NCBI GenBank assembly: GCA_002348315.1
Contig: DEAW01000220.1
Location: forward strand, 1 to 18,418
Length of the DNA: 18,418 bases
Direction of reading: 5' to 3'
Origin: Planctomycetaceae bacterium UBA2972
Lineage (GTDB): Bacteria; Planctomycetota; Planctomycetia; Pirellulales; Pirellulaceae
Of this stretch, positions 7,595-16,327 are shown piece by piece. Below the pieces are notes generated by a model. The model searched no databases. It saw only the letters and a list, made by a program, of their open reading frames with translations, and was not told the origin of the DNA. The first letter of the stretch is position 1, and every line of letters starts with the position of its first letter. Position numbers and translations under genes: made by a program.

Positions 7595-8905
7595 TTATGC
7601 AAATAGTTCGCGTACCACTTCGCCACCATCTGCCGTGGGTACGGGACGCCCTAGCGGCGTGTGGAGAATCTTTTTATGGTCAATGCCAAGGCCGTAGAGG
7701 ATCGTGGCCACCATATCTTCGGGTGTGATCGGGCGGTCCGTTACTTCGGCACCTTGCTTGTCGGTTGCACCAATCACTTGTCCGCCTTTGACTCCGCCTC
7801 CTGCCATCACGATGGAAAACGCGTTGGGCCAGTGATCTCGTCCGGCAAGTTGGTTGATTCGTGGAGTTCGGCCGAATTCAGTGGTAACCACCACCAGTGT
7901 CTTTTCCAGCATGCCCCGTTGTTCGAGATCAGTGAGTAACGCCGGAATAGCCTGGTCAAACGCCGGACACAACAGATCTTTGAGGCTGTAGGTGTTTTTG
8001 CGATGGGTATCCCAGTGACCATTTTCAACAGCAACGAAACGGCTGCCAGCTTCGACCATGCGACGGGCCAGCATGCAACACTGCCCGATGCTGGTCATCC
8101 CATAGGCTTCACGTAAAGCTTCCGGTTCCTTGCTGATGTCGAATGCTTCTCGTGCCTCTTTAGAAGACATCAGGCCGTAAGCTTTTTCATAAAAGGTGTC
8201 AAAGGATTTGACCTGTTTGCCTACTTTCTCGATGTCGTCTTCAAGTTGATTGATTTGCTGTAATGCAAGTTGGCGTAGTTCGCCGCGACGTGTAGCGACG
8301 CTGGTGGGCAATGCGATATCGCGTACCGAAAAGTCAGGAGCTGCTGGATCCGAGTCGATGACGAATGGGCCATGTGCCGGCCCCAGAAATGAGGGCCCGC
8401 CACTGTTCAGGAAGTTAGGCAAAGAGATATAGGGAGGTAAAACTCCCGGGGTTCCCAAATGGGATACCATGCTGCCGATACATGGGTGCTGATTGTTGTT
8501 CTGGTTTCCGTTGAAGTCTCCTGCTCCGGCTTTCTTGCCGGACATCATCACGTGAAATCCTCGACCATGATCACTGTCGTCGTGTGTCATGCTTCGCAGG
8601 ATCGCCATTTTATCCATGACGGTGGCACACTTCGGAATCACATCAGAAATCTGGATCCCCGGAACATTTGTGCTGATCTTGTGGAAGTCGCCACGGATCT
8701 CAGACGGAGCATCCGGTTTTAAGTCCCACATGTCCTGATGAGGCATCCCGCCCAGGATAAACAGGAAAATGCAGTTAATGTCGCTACGGCTGGATTCATC
8801 CGATCCATAAAGATGTTGCATCCTCATGATGTCAGCCATTCCAAGACCGGCGATCGATCCCATGCGAATGAATTCACGTCGATTGGCAGTTTTGTGTTGA
8901 ATCAT
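7595..8905 (-). CDS. DUF1501 family protein, Tat-exported
   Basis: The protein has 436 residues. NRREFIRMG (8-16) followed by SIAGLGMA is a Tat leader. Core motifs are GGMPHQDMWDLKPD (52-65), GHWDTH (296-301), TEFGRTP (342-348) and GRDHW (355-359); the ending VVRELFA is the normal family end. In the first motif, Pro and Met replace the Ser and Thr seen in most paralogues. It belongs to the same subtype as the genes at 801 and 2220 (SEIRGxF after the first motif). The start is well supported: AGAGGA lies about 8 bases before the ATG. It follows the Ig-like/PSCyt2/PSD1 gene by 99 bases and precedes the PPC gene by 41, so it is the DUF1501 partner of that cytochrome-like protein. The reaction is unknown. 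Confidence 0.92.
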   Translation of the reverse strand: MIQHKTANRREFIRMGSIAGLGMADIMRMQHLYGSDESSRSDINCIFLFILGGMPHQDMWDLKPDAPSEIRGDFHKISTNVPGIQISDVIPKCATVMDKMAILRSMTHDDSDHGRGFHVMMSGKKAGAGDFNGNQNNNQHPCIGSMVSHLGTPGVLPPYISLPNFLNSGGPSFLGPAHGPFVIDSDPAAPDFSVRDIALPTSVATRRGELRQLALQQINQLEDDIEKVGKQVKSFDTFYEKAYGLMSSKEAREAFDISKEPEALREAYGMTSIGQCCMLARRMVEAGSRFVAVENGHWDTHRKNTYSLKDLLCPAFDQAIPALLTDLEQRGMLEKTLVVVTTEFGRTPRINQLAGRDHWPNAFSIVMAGGGVKGGQVIGATDKQGAEVTDRPITPEDMVATILYGLGIDHKKILHTPLGRPVPTADGGEVVRELFA

Positions 8906-9004
8906 GCTACGTCCTCTACTGAGGTGTTAGGGTCTAATGCGACTCTCTTTATTCTATTTAATAATACCGTTGTCGTCTTTATTAATCTCGGTTTACGGAG
9001 CCTG

Positions 9005-11431
9005 CTACTTTACAAACAGGAAGTCATAGGAATTCATCATTACCCACAGGAAATCCTCAATTCCCTGTCGTCTGTTCCCGTTGCCCAGTAATTGCCGGCC
9101 AATTTGTTGTTCTCTTGCGTTAGGGAGCCTTCCCAGTACTTGTAAACTGATCTCATCAATTAACTCGGCAGTGCTTAAGGAACTGTTGTTTAAAGTTGTG
9201 ACACGGCCTTCAGAAGACTGGATTTTCGCTTCGATTTCCGGCGCGTTCAATAAATGTAAGGCTTGCGCCATGGTCGGATCACCGCTGCTTCCGCATTCAC
9301 AGGGAGATTCCCGCAGGCTACGTCCGAATGTATCGAGGAAGTAGGAAGGTAGTTGATTATCCCATAATTCAATCGCTCGCGTTCCACGTGGGTGCCCGGC
9401 GTACTGCTCGGGTACGTCTGTCACCTGACAGATCGCGTCCAGCATGACTTCGGCAGGAAGCCTGCGAATCAGGTAATGGCTATATGCCTGATCATCCGTT
9501 TGATTTAAATCCGTGGGAGTGCTTGAGAGTTGGAATGTGTGACTGTTGAGAATCTCACGCATTAAATTCCGTAGGTCAAAATTGTTACCAGTTAGAATTC
9601 CGGCCAGATGGTCAAGCAATTCAGGATTCGTCGGCGGGTTGGTTTCCCGAAAGTCGTCTTCCGGTTCGACCAGGCCACGGCCCATCAAATGCTTCCAAAT
9701 TCGATTGGCGACCAGACGAGCAAAGAAGGGGTTGTCCGGCGATGTGACCCAATGCGCCAGTTCAGGACGTGGGTCTGTTGTTTTGTCAGCGAGCGTTGCC
9801 TTGCCAGCCAATGGTCGAGTGTCCACCGGTTGATTGATCACAGGAATCGCGATCGATTTGTGACCCGGGTGATAAACCAATTCGCGATTATCATCCAGTT
9901 TGTCTCGCTTCATCCCGTTGAAGAAACCTGCTAACCCATAGAAGTCAGCCTGTCCCCATTTCTCAAACGGATGGTGGTGGCATTGCGCACAGTCCATGCG
10001 GATTCCCAGAAATGCCTGGCTAATCGTTTTGGTGGCGTCTTCTGCCGTGCGTTGACTGCGATAGAAGTTCGCTGGACCGACCGTTCCGGTATTACCCGTG
10101 GCCACGATGATGTCGTAAACCCATTGGTTGTATGGACGGTTTTCATGAATTTGTTGTCGAATCCAGCGGTGAAAAGTGTAAGCACTGCGGCCACCGATCG
10201 TTGCCGAATTGACCATCATGATGTCAGACCAGCGTTGAGTCCAGTAATTGGTATACTCTTCGGAAATCAATGCCTTTTCTATTGCTCGCTGCCGTTTGTC
10301 CGGAGCATTATCAGCAAGGAATGCCCGAGTCTGCTCGGCGGTTGGAATCGAGCCGGTGGCCTTGATCATCAATCGTCGTAAGAATGTCGTGTCGTCACAC
10401 AGCTGTGAGGGGCTAATGCGAAGTTGTGTCCATTTACTCCACGTCAAGTCATCGATTTTATTACTGCTGGTAAACCAGTCCGGACGAATCGGAGCGTCTA
10501 CCCCGGGCTGTGGGATAACCACCCGCGCAACCGTCACTTTTCCCATGTAGTTGATCGTGATGGCAGCTTCGCCGGCCAGCTTTCCTGTTTCCAGCACGCC
10601 TTTGGAACTGCAGTCAGCAATCACCTCCATGTTGGTGCTGTAAGCAGCCGCCTGTGTGACATCACGGGTACTTCCGTCGGTATAAGTGGCGATGACGCGT
10701 AGTTGCTGTAAAGATCGTGGAGTCATACTGCGAAAATTCGGAGTGACTTCAATCCGGTCGACTACCGGAGTGTCATTATTGCCCCAGGGCATCCCCTGTT
10801 TTAGCCATTCACGCAGAAGCTCGGCATCCTGAGAATCGGGTTTCATCCTTTCACCGCCGCCATGAGCGGCAATCCCCGTACCTTTAGTGTAAATCAGACT
10901 CTGCTCGATCGCTCCGGGGAACACGCGACGGCCCCGGGCTTCTCTGGTTAACGCCTCGTAATCAGTGGCCGGATCGAAACCGAAGACACTTAGCTGAAAG
11001 CCGTTTTGGCCGCCCTGACGACCATGGCAACCGCCACCGTTACAGTTGAGTTTGGTGAGTAATGGAATGATATCCACTTCAAAGTTTATAGCAGGATAAT
11101 CTGCATAGCCTCGAACCTGTACGGGAATCGACTGCTGATGATCTCCAACGGTGATCTGTATCTGCGTCTCGCCCTCGGAGAGCCCCAATACCAACGAGCC
11201 TTCAAGTGATACAACCTGTTGGTCAGCCACAGAGTATTCGGCTGAATGGGTAAGATCGACCGGAGTGCCATCCGGGTTGATGCCGGTGACGAGCAGTTGA
11301 GATTGCCGATTACGCCCGCTGATGTTGATCGATGCCGGCTCAATTTGAATCGATGCATAGTCTGCCGCCTCTGTACTCGGTACAGACAGACAAAGAAGGA
11401 GACCGGTGGCTAAAAGTCGTGATAACGGCAT
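9005..11431 (-). CDS. Ig-like PSCyt2-PSD1 (DUF1549/DUF1553) haem-motif protein
   Basis: The protein has 808 residues from the ATG at 11429-11431. Residues 1-22 are a Sec signal peptide (MPLSRLLATG start). Domains in order: a BIG2-like Ig domain (about 23-107); a cytochrome-like region with CX4CH (CNGGGCHG, 130-137) and a conserved GxRMKPDS stretch; a second Ig-like domain (about 224-306, VDRIEVTPNFRSM onward); PSCyt2/DUF1549 (about 326-511) with CXXCH (CAQCH, 481-485) followed by HHPFEKW; and PSD1/DUF1553 (about 556-800), including NRIWKHLMGRGLV and the ending NSYDFLFVK. CXXCH suggests covalent c-type haem. The true electron partner is unknown. A TTG at 11488 would add 19 residues and bury the signal peptide, so I reject it. 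A DUF1501 gene follows 99 bases downstream. This PSCyt2-PSD1 family is characteristic of planctomycetes. Confidence 0.9.
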   Translation of the reverse strand: MPLSRLLATGLLLCLSVPSTEAADYASIQIEPASINISGRNRQSQLLVTGINPDGTPVDLTHSAEYSVADQQVVSLEGSLVLGLSEGETQIQITVGDHQQSIPVQVRGYADYPAINFEVDIIPLLTKLNCNGGGCHGRQGGQNGFQLSVFGFDPATDYEALTREARGRRVFPGAIEQSLIYTKGTGIAAHGGGERMKPDSQDAELLREWLKQGMPWGNNDTPVVDRIEVTPNFRSMTPRSLQQLRVIATYTDGSTRDVTQAAAYSTNMEVIADCSSKGVLETGKLAGEAAITINYMGKVTVARVVIPQPGVDAPIRPDWFTSSNKIDDLTWSKWTQLRISPSQLCDDTTFLRRLMIKATGSIPTAEQTRAFLADNAPDKRQRAIEKALISEEYTNYWTQRWSDIMMVNSATIGGRSAYTFHRWIRQQIHENRPYNQWVYDIIVATGNTGTVGPANFYRSQRTAEDATKTISQAFLGIRMDCAQCHHHPFEKWGQADFYGLAGFFNGMKRDKLDDNRELVYHPGHKSIAIPVINQPVDTRPLAGKATLADKTTDPRPELAHWVTSPDNPFFARLVANRIWKHLMGRGLVEPEDDFRETNPPTNPELLDHLAGILTGNNFDLRNLMREILNSHTFQLSSTPTDLNQTDDQAYSHYLIRRLPAEVMLDAICQVTDVPEQYAGHPRGTRAIELWDNQLPSYFLDTFGRSLRESPCECGSSGDPTMAQALHLLNAPEIEAKIQSSEGRVTTLNNSSLSTAELIDEISLQVLGRLPNAREQQIGRQLLGNGNRRQGIEDFLWVMMNSYDFLFVK

Positions 11432-11492
11432 AGCTCTATTGTAATCAATCAGACTGATAAGCAGGTGGGCAATTAGGCAGTTAGACAATCCT

Positions 11493-11507
11493 TAGCCCTT
11501 CGGGCTA
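11493..11507. repeat. Perfect 6-base inverted repeat, possible terminator of the upstream module
   Basis: TAGCCC (11493-11498) and GGGCTA (11502-11507) flank a 3-base loop in the 117-base gap between the DUF1501 stop at 11549 and the next ATG at 11431. On the minus strand it is not followed by a T-run, so as an intrinsic terminator it is incomplete. It supports a transcription boundary between the two modules only weakly. Confidence 0.35.
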
Positions 11508-11548
11508 CAGTGCGTAAACTGCGCCAGTGTGTCGTAATGAACTCTGAT

Positions 11549-12958
11549 CTAAGCCAAAATGTCATTTACCACATGACCATGTACGTCGGTCAAACGGAAG
11601 TCCCGGCCACTATAGCGATAGGTAAGCTTTTCATGATCGAGCCCCATGAGGTGCAGAATCGTGGCATGTAAATCATGGACATGGACTTTGTTCTCCATGG
11701 CCGCAAATCCAAATTCATCACTCTGGCCATAGGTCATTCCACCCTTCACTCCACCTCCGGCGAGCCACATGGTAAAGCCATGATGATTGTGATCACGGCC
11801 ATTTCCATTTTCTGCCACGGGCGTACGGCCAAACTCTCCACCCCAAATAATCAGGGTGTCTTTAAGCAGGTCCCGTTGCTTTAGGTCTTTGATCAATGCA
11901 GCAATCGGTTGATCCACCATCTTCGCCTTCTGGGCATGGTTTTTGATATCACCATGGTCATCCCAGGGCTGGCCATTACCATAAAATACCTGAACCATTC
12001 GCACGCCGCTTTCAACCAGTCGGCGTGAGGCCAGACAGGCATCTGCAAATTGACCGCTGCCGTAGGAATCACGAGTCGCCTGCGTCTCTTTACTAAGATC
12101 AAAGACGTCCTGTGCCTCGGTCTGCATGCGGAAGGCCATTTCCATCGATTCAATTCTGGATTCGAGCGGATTTGACTTGCCGCCGCGTGCCTCCAAATGT
12201 AATTCATTCATCTGTTTCAGGATGTCGAGTTGTTCACGTTGCGACACACGACCGATCTGAGTGTTGTTGATATGACGAATGACATTCTTGGGATCCATCT
12301 TGGAATTGTTGATGTGCGTCCCCTGAAAAATCCCGGGCAGAAAACTGTTGCTCCACAACTGAGGTCCAACAACAGGCTTGCCTGGACACAGCACGACAAA
12401 GCCAGGCAGGTTTTGATTCTCTGTTCCCAGGCCGTAAAGCATCCAGGATCCCATAGCAGGTCGCGTTGGTTGCGTCTCCCCGCTATTCATCATTAATAAC
12501 GAAGGTTCGTGGTTAGGGATGTTCGTGTGCATTGAACGAATAACACAAATGTCATCGATCATCCCGCCGACATTGGGGAACAAGTCACTAACTTCGATAC
12601 CTGCTTCCCCATATTTCTGAAACTTAAACGGAGACTGTAACAAGCCGCCCGTTTTACGTTCAGTCTTCAGATCTGCTGAACCCGGGCGCTGCCCGTTATA
12701 TTTTTCTAACGCAGGTTTCGGGTCGAACGTATCAACCTGAGAAGGACCACCGTTCATGAAAAGATGAATGATATGTTTTGCTTTGGGCGCAAAGTGCGGA
12801 GCTTTCGGGGCCAACGGTCTGTCGCTGATGGCCGGAGCTGAATCGGCACCAAGGACGCCATCGCCCGACATGATCCCAGCCATGCCTAATACGCCCAGAC
12901 CGGTTCCCATCTTTTGTATGTATTCACGTCGCGTGAGTCCAAAACGATATGGTTTCAT
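11549..12958 (-). CDS. DUF1501 family protein (second subtype), Tat-exported
   Basis: The protein has 469 residues. The leader LTRREYIQKMG (8-18) followed by a Gly-rich hydrophobic run and VLGA is typical Tat. Motifs: NGGPSQVDTFDPKP (69-82), PWDDHGD (331-337), GGEFGRTP (373-380) and GRDHNHHG (387-394). Compared with the other subtype, Gln replaces His in the first motif and Asn replaces Trp after GRDH. The ending, LTYRYSGRDFRLTDVHG (445-461) then NDILA, is nearly the same as in the gene at 16328, so these two form one subtype. AGGAAC about 10 bases upstream of the ATG is a good ribosome-binding site. The gene starts 36 bases after the 1067-residue PSCyt protein, so the two are surely co-transcribed. 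The catalytic role is unknown; a metal-dependent hydrolase-like fold is inferred from the superfamily. Confidence 0.92.
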   Translation of the reverse strand: MKPYRFGLTRREYIQKMGTGLGVLGMAGIMSGDGVLGADSAPAISDRPLAPKAPHFAPKAKHIIHLFMNGGPSQVDTFDPKPALEKYNGQRPGSADLKTERKTGGLLQSPFKFQKYGEAGIEVSDLFPNVGGMIDDICVIRSMHTNIPNHEPSLLMMNSGETQPTRPAMGSWMLYGLGTENQNLPGFVVLCPGKPVVGPQLWSNSFLPGIFQGTHINNSKMDPKNVIRHINNTQIGRVSQREQLDILKQMNELHLEARGGKSNPLESRIESMEMAFRMQTEAQDVFDLSKETQATRDSYGSGQFADACLASRRLVESGVRMVQVFYGNGQPWDDHGDIKNHAQKAKMVDQPIAALIKDLKQRDLLKDTLIIWGGEFGRTPVAENGNGRDHNHHGFTMWLAGGGVKGGMTYGQSDEFGFAAMENKVHVHDLHATILHLMGLDHEKLTYRYSGRDFRLTDVHGHVVNDILA

Positions 12959-12994
12959 TTGGTTGTTCCTGAAAATTCAGTCGCTGCTTGCGAC

Positions 12995-15900
12995 CTAATC
13001 TAAATACATGAATTCGTTACTTGCCAGAATTACCTGAGCGTACCGTTCCCAGCGACTGAGCTGATTTTCCTCAGTGTCCTCCGCCGATAGGTATGTCAGT
13101 CCCAGATTCAATTCCGGTTCTGAGGGTGAACGTCCATAAGCCAGTTGAAACGCCAGAGTAACCCGGGTTTGATCTGAATCCGGAGCTTCATTATGTAATC
13201 GTGAAGCAAAGGATTTGGCCTGCTGGATCATGAACGGACTGTTTAGTACAAACAACTGCTGTTGCGGTACTGTCGTTTCCGTTCGCTTCGCACTCGTTAT
13301 ATTTGCATCCGGGAAATCAAACAGACGAAGTAAACTATCAAGTTCGTGCCGGCTTATTTTTGCGTAAACCGTCCGTCGTACATTGTTGGCATCCGCCAGA
13401 TTTGTTGATGGTCCTTTAAGTGACCTGTCCAGACGACCCGACACATCCAGTAGTCCGTCCCGCCAGGCTTCAATGTCCAGTCGCCGCTGCTTCATTCTCC
13501 AGACATAGAGATTGTCAGCATCAATCTCGGCATTCTTCTCATTCGTCGCAGTGCTCAGTTGATAGGTAGCCGATAACATGATCTCCCGATGGAGATGCTT
13601 TACCGACCAATTGTTGTCAATGAACGTCCGGGCAAGATAGTCGAGCAATTCCGGGTGCGTTGGACGATCCCCCAGAATTCCGAAATTGCTTGGGGTGTTC
13701 ACGATTCCCCGGCCAAAGTGATATTGCCAAACTCGATTTGCCATGACTCGAGCCGTCAATGGATTGTCATTGGATGTAATGTCGTCGGCCAGTTCACGGC
13801 GACCGCTGCCATCGGCGTAGGCAGCAGGATTCTCGCCGGCCAGGATTTGTAGAAACCGACGCGGAGCGATCTCGCGTTTGTTAGCTGGATTTCCCCGAAC
13901 GAATACTCTTAAATCCTGAGGATTTGCTTCCGTATAAGCATGAGCGACAGCGTACTTAGGCGGAGCCGTCTTTTTCGCATCCTCAGCTTCTGTTCTAAGA
14001 CGTACCAGCATCTCCCGGGCGTCACCATCCAGGAACTCTTCCAGGTCCTTGTCAGAAACAGCCAGTGGACCATCCTTACCAAGCACTCGTGTCAGTAAGT
14101 CCGTTGCTCCTGCTTCCGGCTGAACTTTGGGGGCTTCGGTATAAACGGCAAATTGGACTTTAGCCTGTTCGCCGCAGGGACCCTGGTCGGAACCACTGTT
14201 GTCCAGACCGCCAAAGCCTTTGAATACTGTATAGCCTTCGGGTATGTCATAGATGAGCTTCGACGGAGCATGGACTCCGATTCCGTTTTTGTACTCTTTG
14301 CCGCCAACCCGGATCGGACGCCCCTGATAGTTTTTGTTCTTCGTCGGACCGCCAAAGCCCTCCGAGAACTTGGGATCTAGGTCAGAAAGATTGATGACGT
14401 CGCCGGCCGCATTTTCAAAACGAGCATTTACCCAGTCGGCATGGTCGCAACTGCCTCCATTGCCCGCTTCCGTAACTATCAGATAAAGTTCCTTGCAGCC
14501 AGTCAGGTCAACCTTGATATTCGCTCGCGGTCGTACTTTGGTTGCCGGCGGAGTTACAAACCGTGGGTGACCAGATTGGTGAGCCTGACCTTCTGCGCGT
14601 TGAGCTAGATTGACAATCGCCTCACCGTCATCTGAGACGTTGAGCATATTTACGATCCTGGCCTGAAATGCACTTGTAACCGAAGTGACATTTTCAGGCA
14701 GAGGCGAGTCCAGATCGGCTGCTCCTGTTTGAGTCGGTGTAAGCCCGTACCAGGCATCCAGTTCGGTAATCTTGCCCTTGTTTTTCGCTGAAAGAAAATC
14801 GATCCAGCGTTTAAGCAGATACTCATTGACTGCGGCTGACTGAGCTAATTCTTTTGTGTTTAGATTCTGGCCAGCAGCTTTGGCGGATTGAAATCGCCAG
14901 ACGGCATTCATGTAGCTTGCAATGTCATCGACTTTGGATTGTGCCGCCGTTTCTTTTTGGTCGGCCAGATACTTTTTGACCGCGTTGTCAGTGTCTTTAA
15001 GACGTTTTTGACCTTCGTCGTATGCGGCGATCTCTTCGGGAGTACAAAGCGGAGCGTCGTGTAGACGTGAACTGCTAAAGATGCCGGCGATGGAATAGTA
15101 ATCCTGAGTTGGGATCGGATCAAATTTATGATCGTGACATCGTGCACAGGAGACGGTTAGGCCCAGGAATCCCCGGGTCAAGGTATCAATACGATCGTCT
15201 AATTCGTCAGCGATCGCGCGTTCTCTGTCTGTGTTTTTGTAATACTGTGCACCCAGTCCAAAATAACCCAGTGCAACCAAATGTTCGTAAGGTTCATCCC
15301 CTGTCGGTCCATAGAGGTCACCGGCAATCTGCAGTTTGACAAATTGATTGAATGGCATGTCGCGGTTGTACGCTGAAATTACCCAGTCACGATAACGAAA
15401 GCCTTCAGTGTTGGGGCGTGTGGCAAAGGTGTGTGCCTGATCTTCACTGTAGCGAGCAACGTCGAGCCAGTAGCGTCCCCAGCGTTCTCCATAGTGTGGC
15501 GATTCCAATAAGCGTTCGATCACTTTGGCAAATGCTTCGGGGGAATCGTCATCTAGAAATGCCTTCACGTCGGCTGGCTTCGGAGGGAGTCCTGTTAAAT
15601 CATAGGTGGCGCGTCGAATCAATGCCTGCTTAGTGGCAGCAGCAACTGGTGATAGGCCTTGCTCTTCCATTTGCGCAAGAGTGAAGTAGTCGATGCTGTT
15701 CAGTGGCCATTTGCCATCTTTGACCGACGGTCGTTCGGGCATCCGAATGGGCTGATAAGACCAATGTTTGCGACCTTCTTCAAAGTCGATTTCTGATTTG
15801 GCAACCGTACTACCATCACGAGGATCAGGTGCTCCCATTTCAATCCACTTCACGAAATCGGCAATGATCTCGTCCGATAATTTACCCTTGGGAGGCATCT

Positions 15901-16198
15901 CAAACGACTCAAACTTCAATGCGCTGATTAACAAGCTCTCGTCGACATTCTTCGGTACTACCGATGGTCCCGAGTCACCACCTTTTAGTAGTCCCGCTTT
16001 GGAATCTAAAACCAGACCACCCTGAATGTTTTTGGCGTCAACGGCATGGCACTGATAGCAGTGCTGAACCAGCACCGGGCGAATTTTCTGTTCAAAAAAT
16101 TCAATCCCCTCCTGAGATGGTTTCTCGTCTTGTGCTTGAAGAATGGAGCACAAACCAACGGTGAGGATTAAACCAAAGCTGAATCGATTTAGGATCAT
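12995..16198 (-). CDS. PSCyt1-PSCyt2-NPCBM-PSD1 (DUF1549/DUF1553) haem-motif protein
   Basis: The protein has 1067 residues with a Sec signal peptide (1-22, ending ILQAQ). Domains in order: PSCyt1 (about 31-125) with CXXCH at 47-51 (CYQCH) and a distal MPPKGKL that may offer the axial Met; PSCyt2/DUF1549 (about 165-380) with a second CXXCH, CARCH at 351-355, then DHKFDPIP; a helical linker (390-480); an NPCBM-type sugar-binding region (about 555-690); and PSD1/DUF1553 (about 770-1060), including NRVWQYHFGRGIV and the ending NEFMYLD. Two haem sites suggest a periplasmic electron-transfer protein, with the NPCBM part perhaps tethering it to a glycan. The two NPCBM halves appear in swapped order. 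No clear ribosome-binding site precedes the ATG. The gene is followed after 36 bases by its DUF1501 partner. Confidence 0.92.
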   Translation of the reverse strand: MILNRFSFGLILTVGLCSILQAQDEKPSQEGIEFFEQKIRPVLVQHCYQCHAVDAKNIQGGLVLDSKAGLLKGGDSGPSVVPKNVDESLLISALKFESFEMPPKGKLSDEIIADFVKWIEMGAPDPRDGSTVAKSEIDFEEGRKHWSYQPIRMPERPSVKDGKWPLNSIDYFTLAQMEEQGLSPVAAATKQALIRRATYDLTGLPPKPADVKAFLDDDSPEAFAKVIERLLESPHYGERWGRYWLDVARYSEDQAHTFATRPNTEGFRYRDWVISAYNRDMPFNQFVKLQIAGDLYGPTGDEPYEHLVALGYFGLGAQYYKNTDRERAIADELDDRIDTLTRGFLGLTVSCARCHDHKFDPIPTQDYYSIAGIFSSSRLHDAPLCTPEEIAAYDEGQKRLKDTDNAVKKYLADQKETAAQSKVDDIASYMNAVWRFQSAKAAGQNLNTKELAQSAAVNEYLLKRWIDFLSAKNKGKITELDAWYGLTPTQTGAADLDSPLPENVTSVTSAFQARIVNMLNVSDDGEAIVNLAQRAEGQAHQSGHPRFVTPPATKVRPRANIKVDLTGCKELYLIVTEAGNGGSCDHADWVNARFENAAGDVINLSDLDPKFSEGFGGPTKNKNYQGRPIRVGGKEYKNGIGVHAPSKLIYDIPEGYTVFKGFGGLDNSGSDQGPCGEQAKVQFAVYTEAPKVQPEAGATDLLTRVLGKDGPLAVSDKDLEEFLDGDAREMLVRLRTEAEDAKKTAPPKYAVAHAYTEANPQDLRVFVRGNPANKREIAPRRFLQILAGENPAAYADGSGRRELADDITSNDNPLTARVMANRVWQYHFGRGIVNTPSNFGILGDRPTHPELLDYLARTFIDNNWSVKHLHREIMLSATYQLSTATNEKNAEIDADNLYVWRMKQRRLDIEAWRDGLLDVSGRLDRSLKGPSTNLADANNVRRTVYAKISRHELDSLLRLFDFPDANITSAKRTETTVPQQQLFVLNSPFMIQQAKSFASRLHNEAPDSDQTRVTLAFQLAYGRSPSEPELNLGLTYLSAEDTEENQLSRWERYAQVILASNEFMYLD

Positions 16199-16267
16199 AG
16201 AATTCGCTGTGAAACCTAATAGGTGAGCAGATAGTTAAAGGATGGAATAAGTCATTTTAACACAGAC

Positions 16268-16290
16268 TCTTCGATTGCCTCAATCGAAGA
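16268..16290 (-). terminator. Strong perfect hairpin downstream of the DUF1501 gene
   Basis: A perfect 10-base stem (TCTTCGATTG at 16268-16277 pairing with CAATCGAAGA at 16281-16290) closes a 3-base loop. It lies 37 bases beyond the minus-strand stop at 16328 and 69 bases before the next ATG at 16198. On the minus strand it is followed by GTCTGTGTT, a poor T-tract. This is the best terminator candidate in the window, and it would separate the DUF1501 gene at 16328 from the PSCyt module. A protein-binding site is the alternative. Confidence 0.5.
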
Positions 16291-16327
16291 TGAACTAATC
16301 GGCAGCGTCCAATTCCCAGTATTTCGG

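Noticed and set aside
8906..9004. AT-rich gap with TAATAA/TTATTA as a promoter or hairpin
   Set aside because: The arms are 6 AT pairs with a 14-base loop, and no promoter pair with proper spacing was found.
11432..11488. A 19-residue N-terminal extension of the PSD1 protein from a TTG start
   Set aside because: It would place the clear signal peptide at residues 20-41, and the ATG at 11431 gives a normal secreted protein.
7551..16210. Shared GAATTCT immediately before the ATGs at 7553 and 16198 as a regulatory motif
   Set aside because: Only two copies of a 7-base match exist among the starts here, and it does not resemble a ribosome-binding site; chance is likely.
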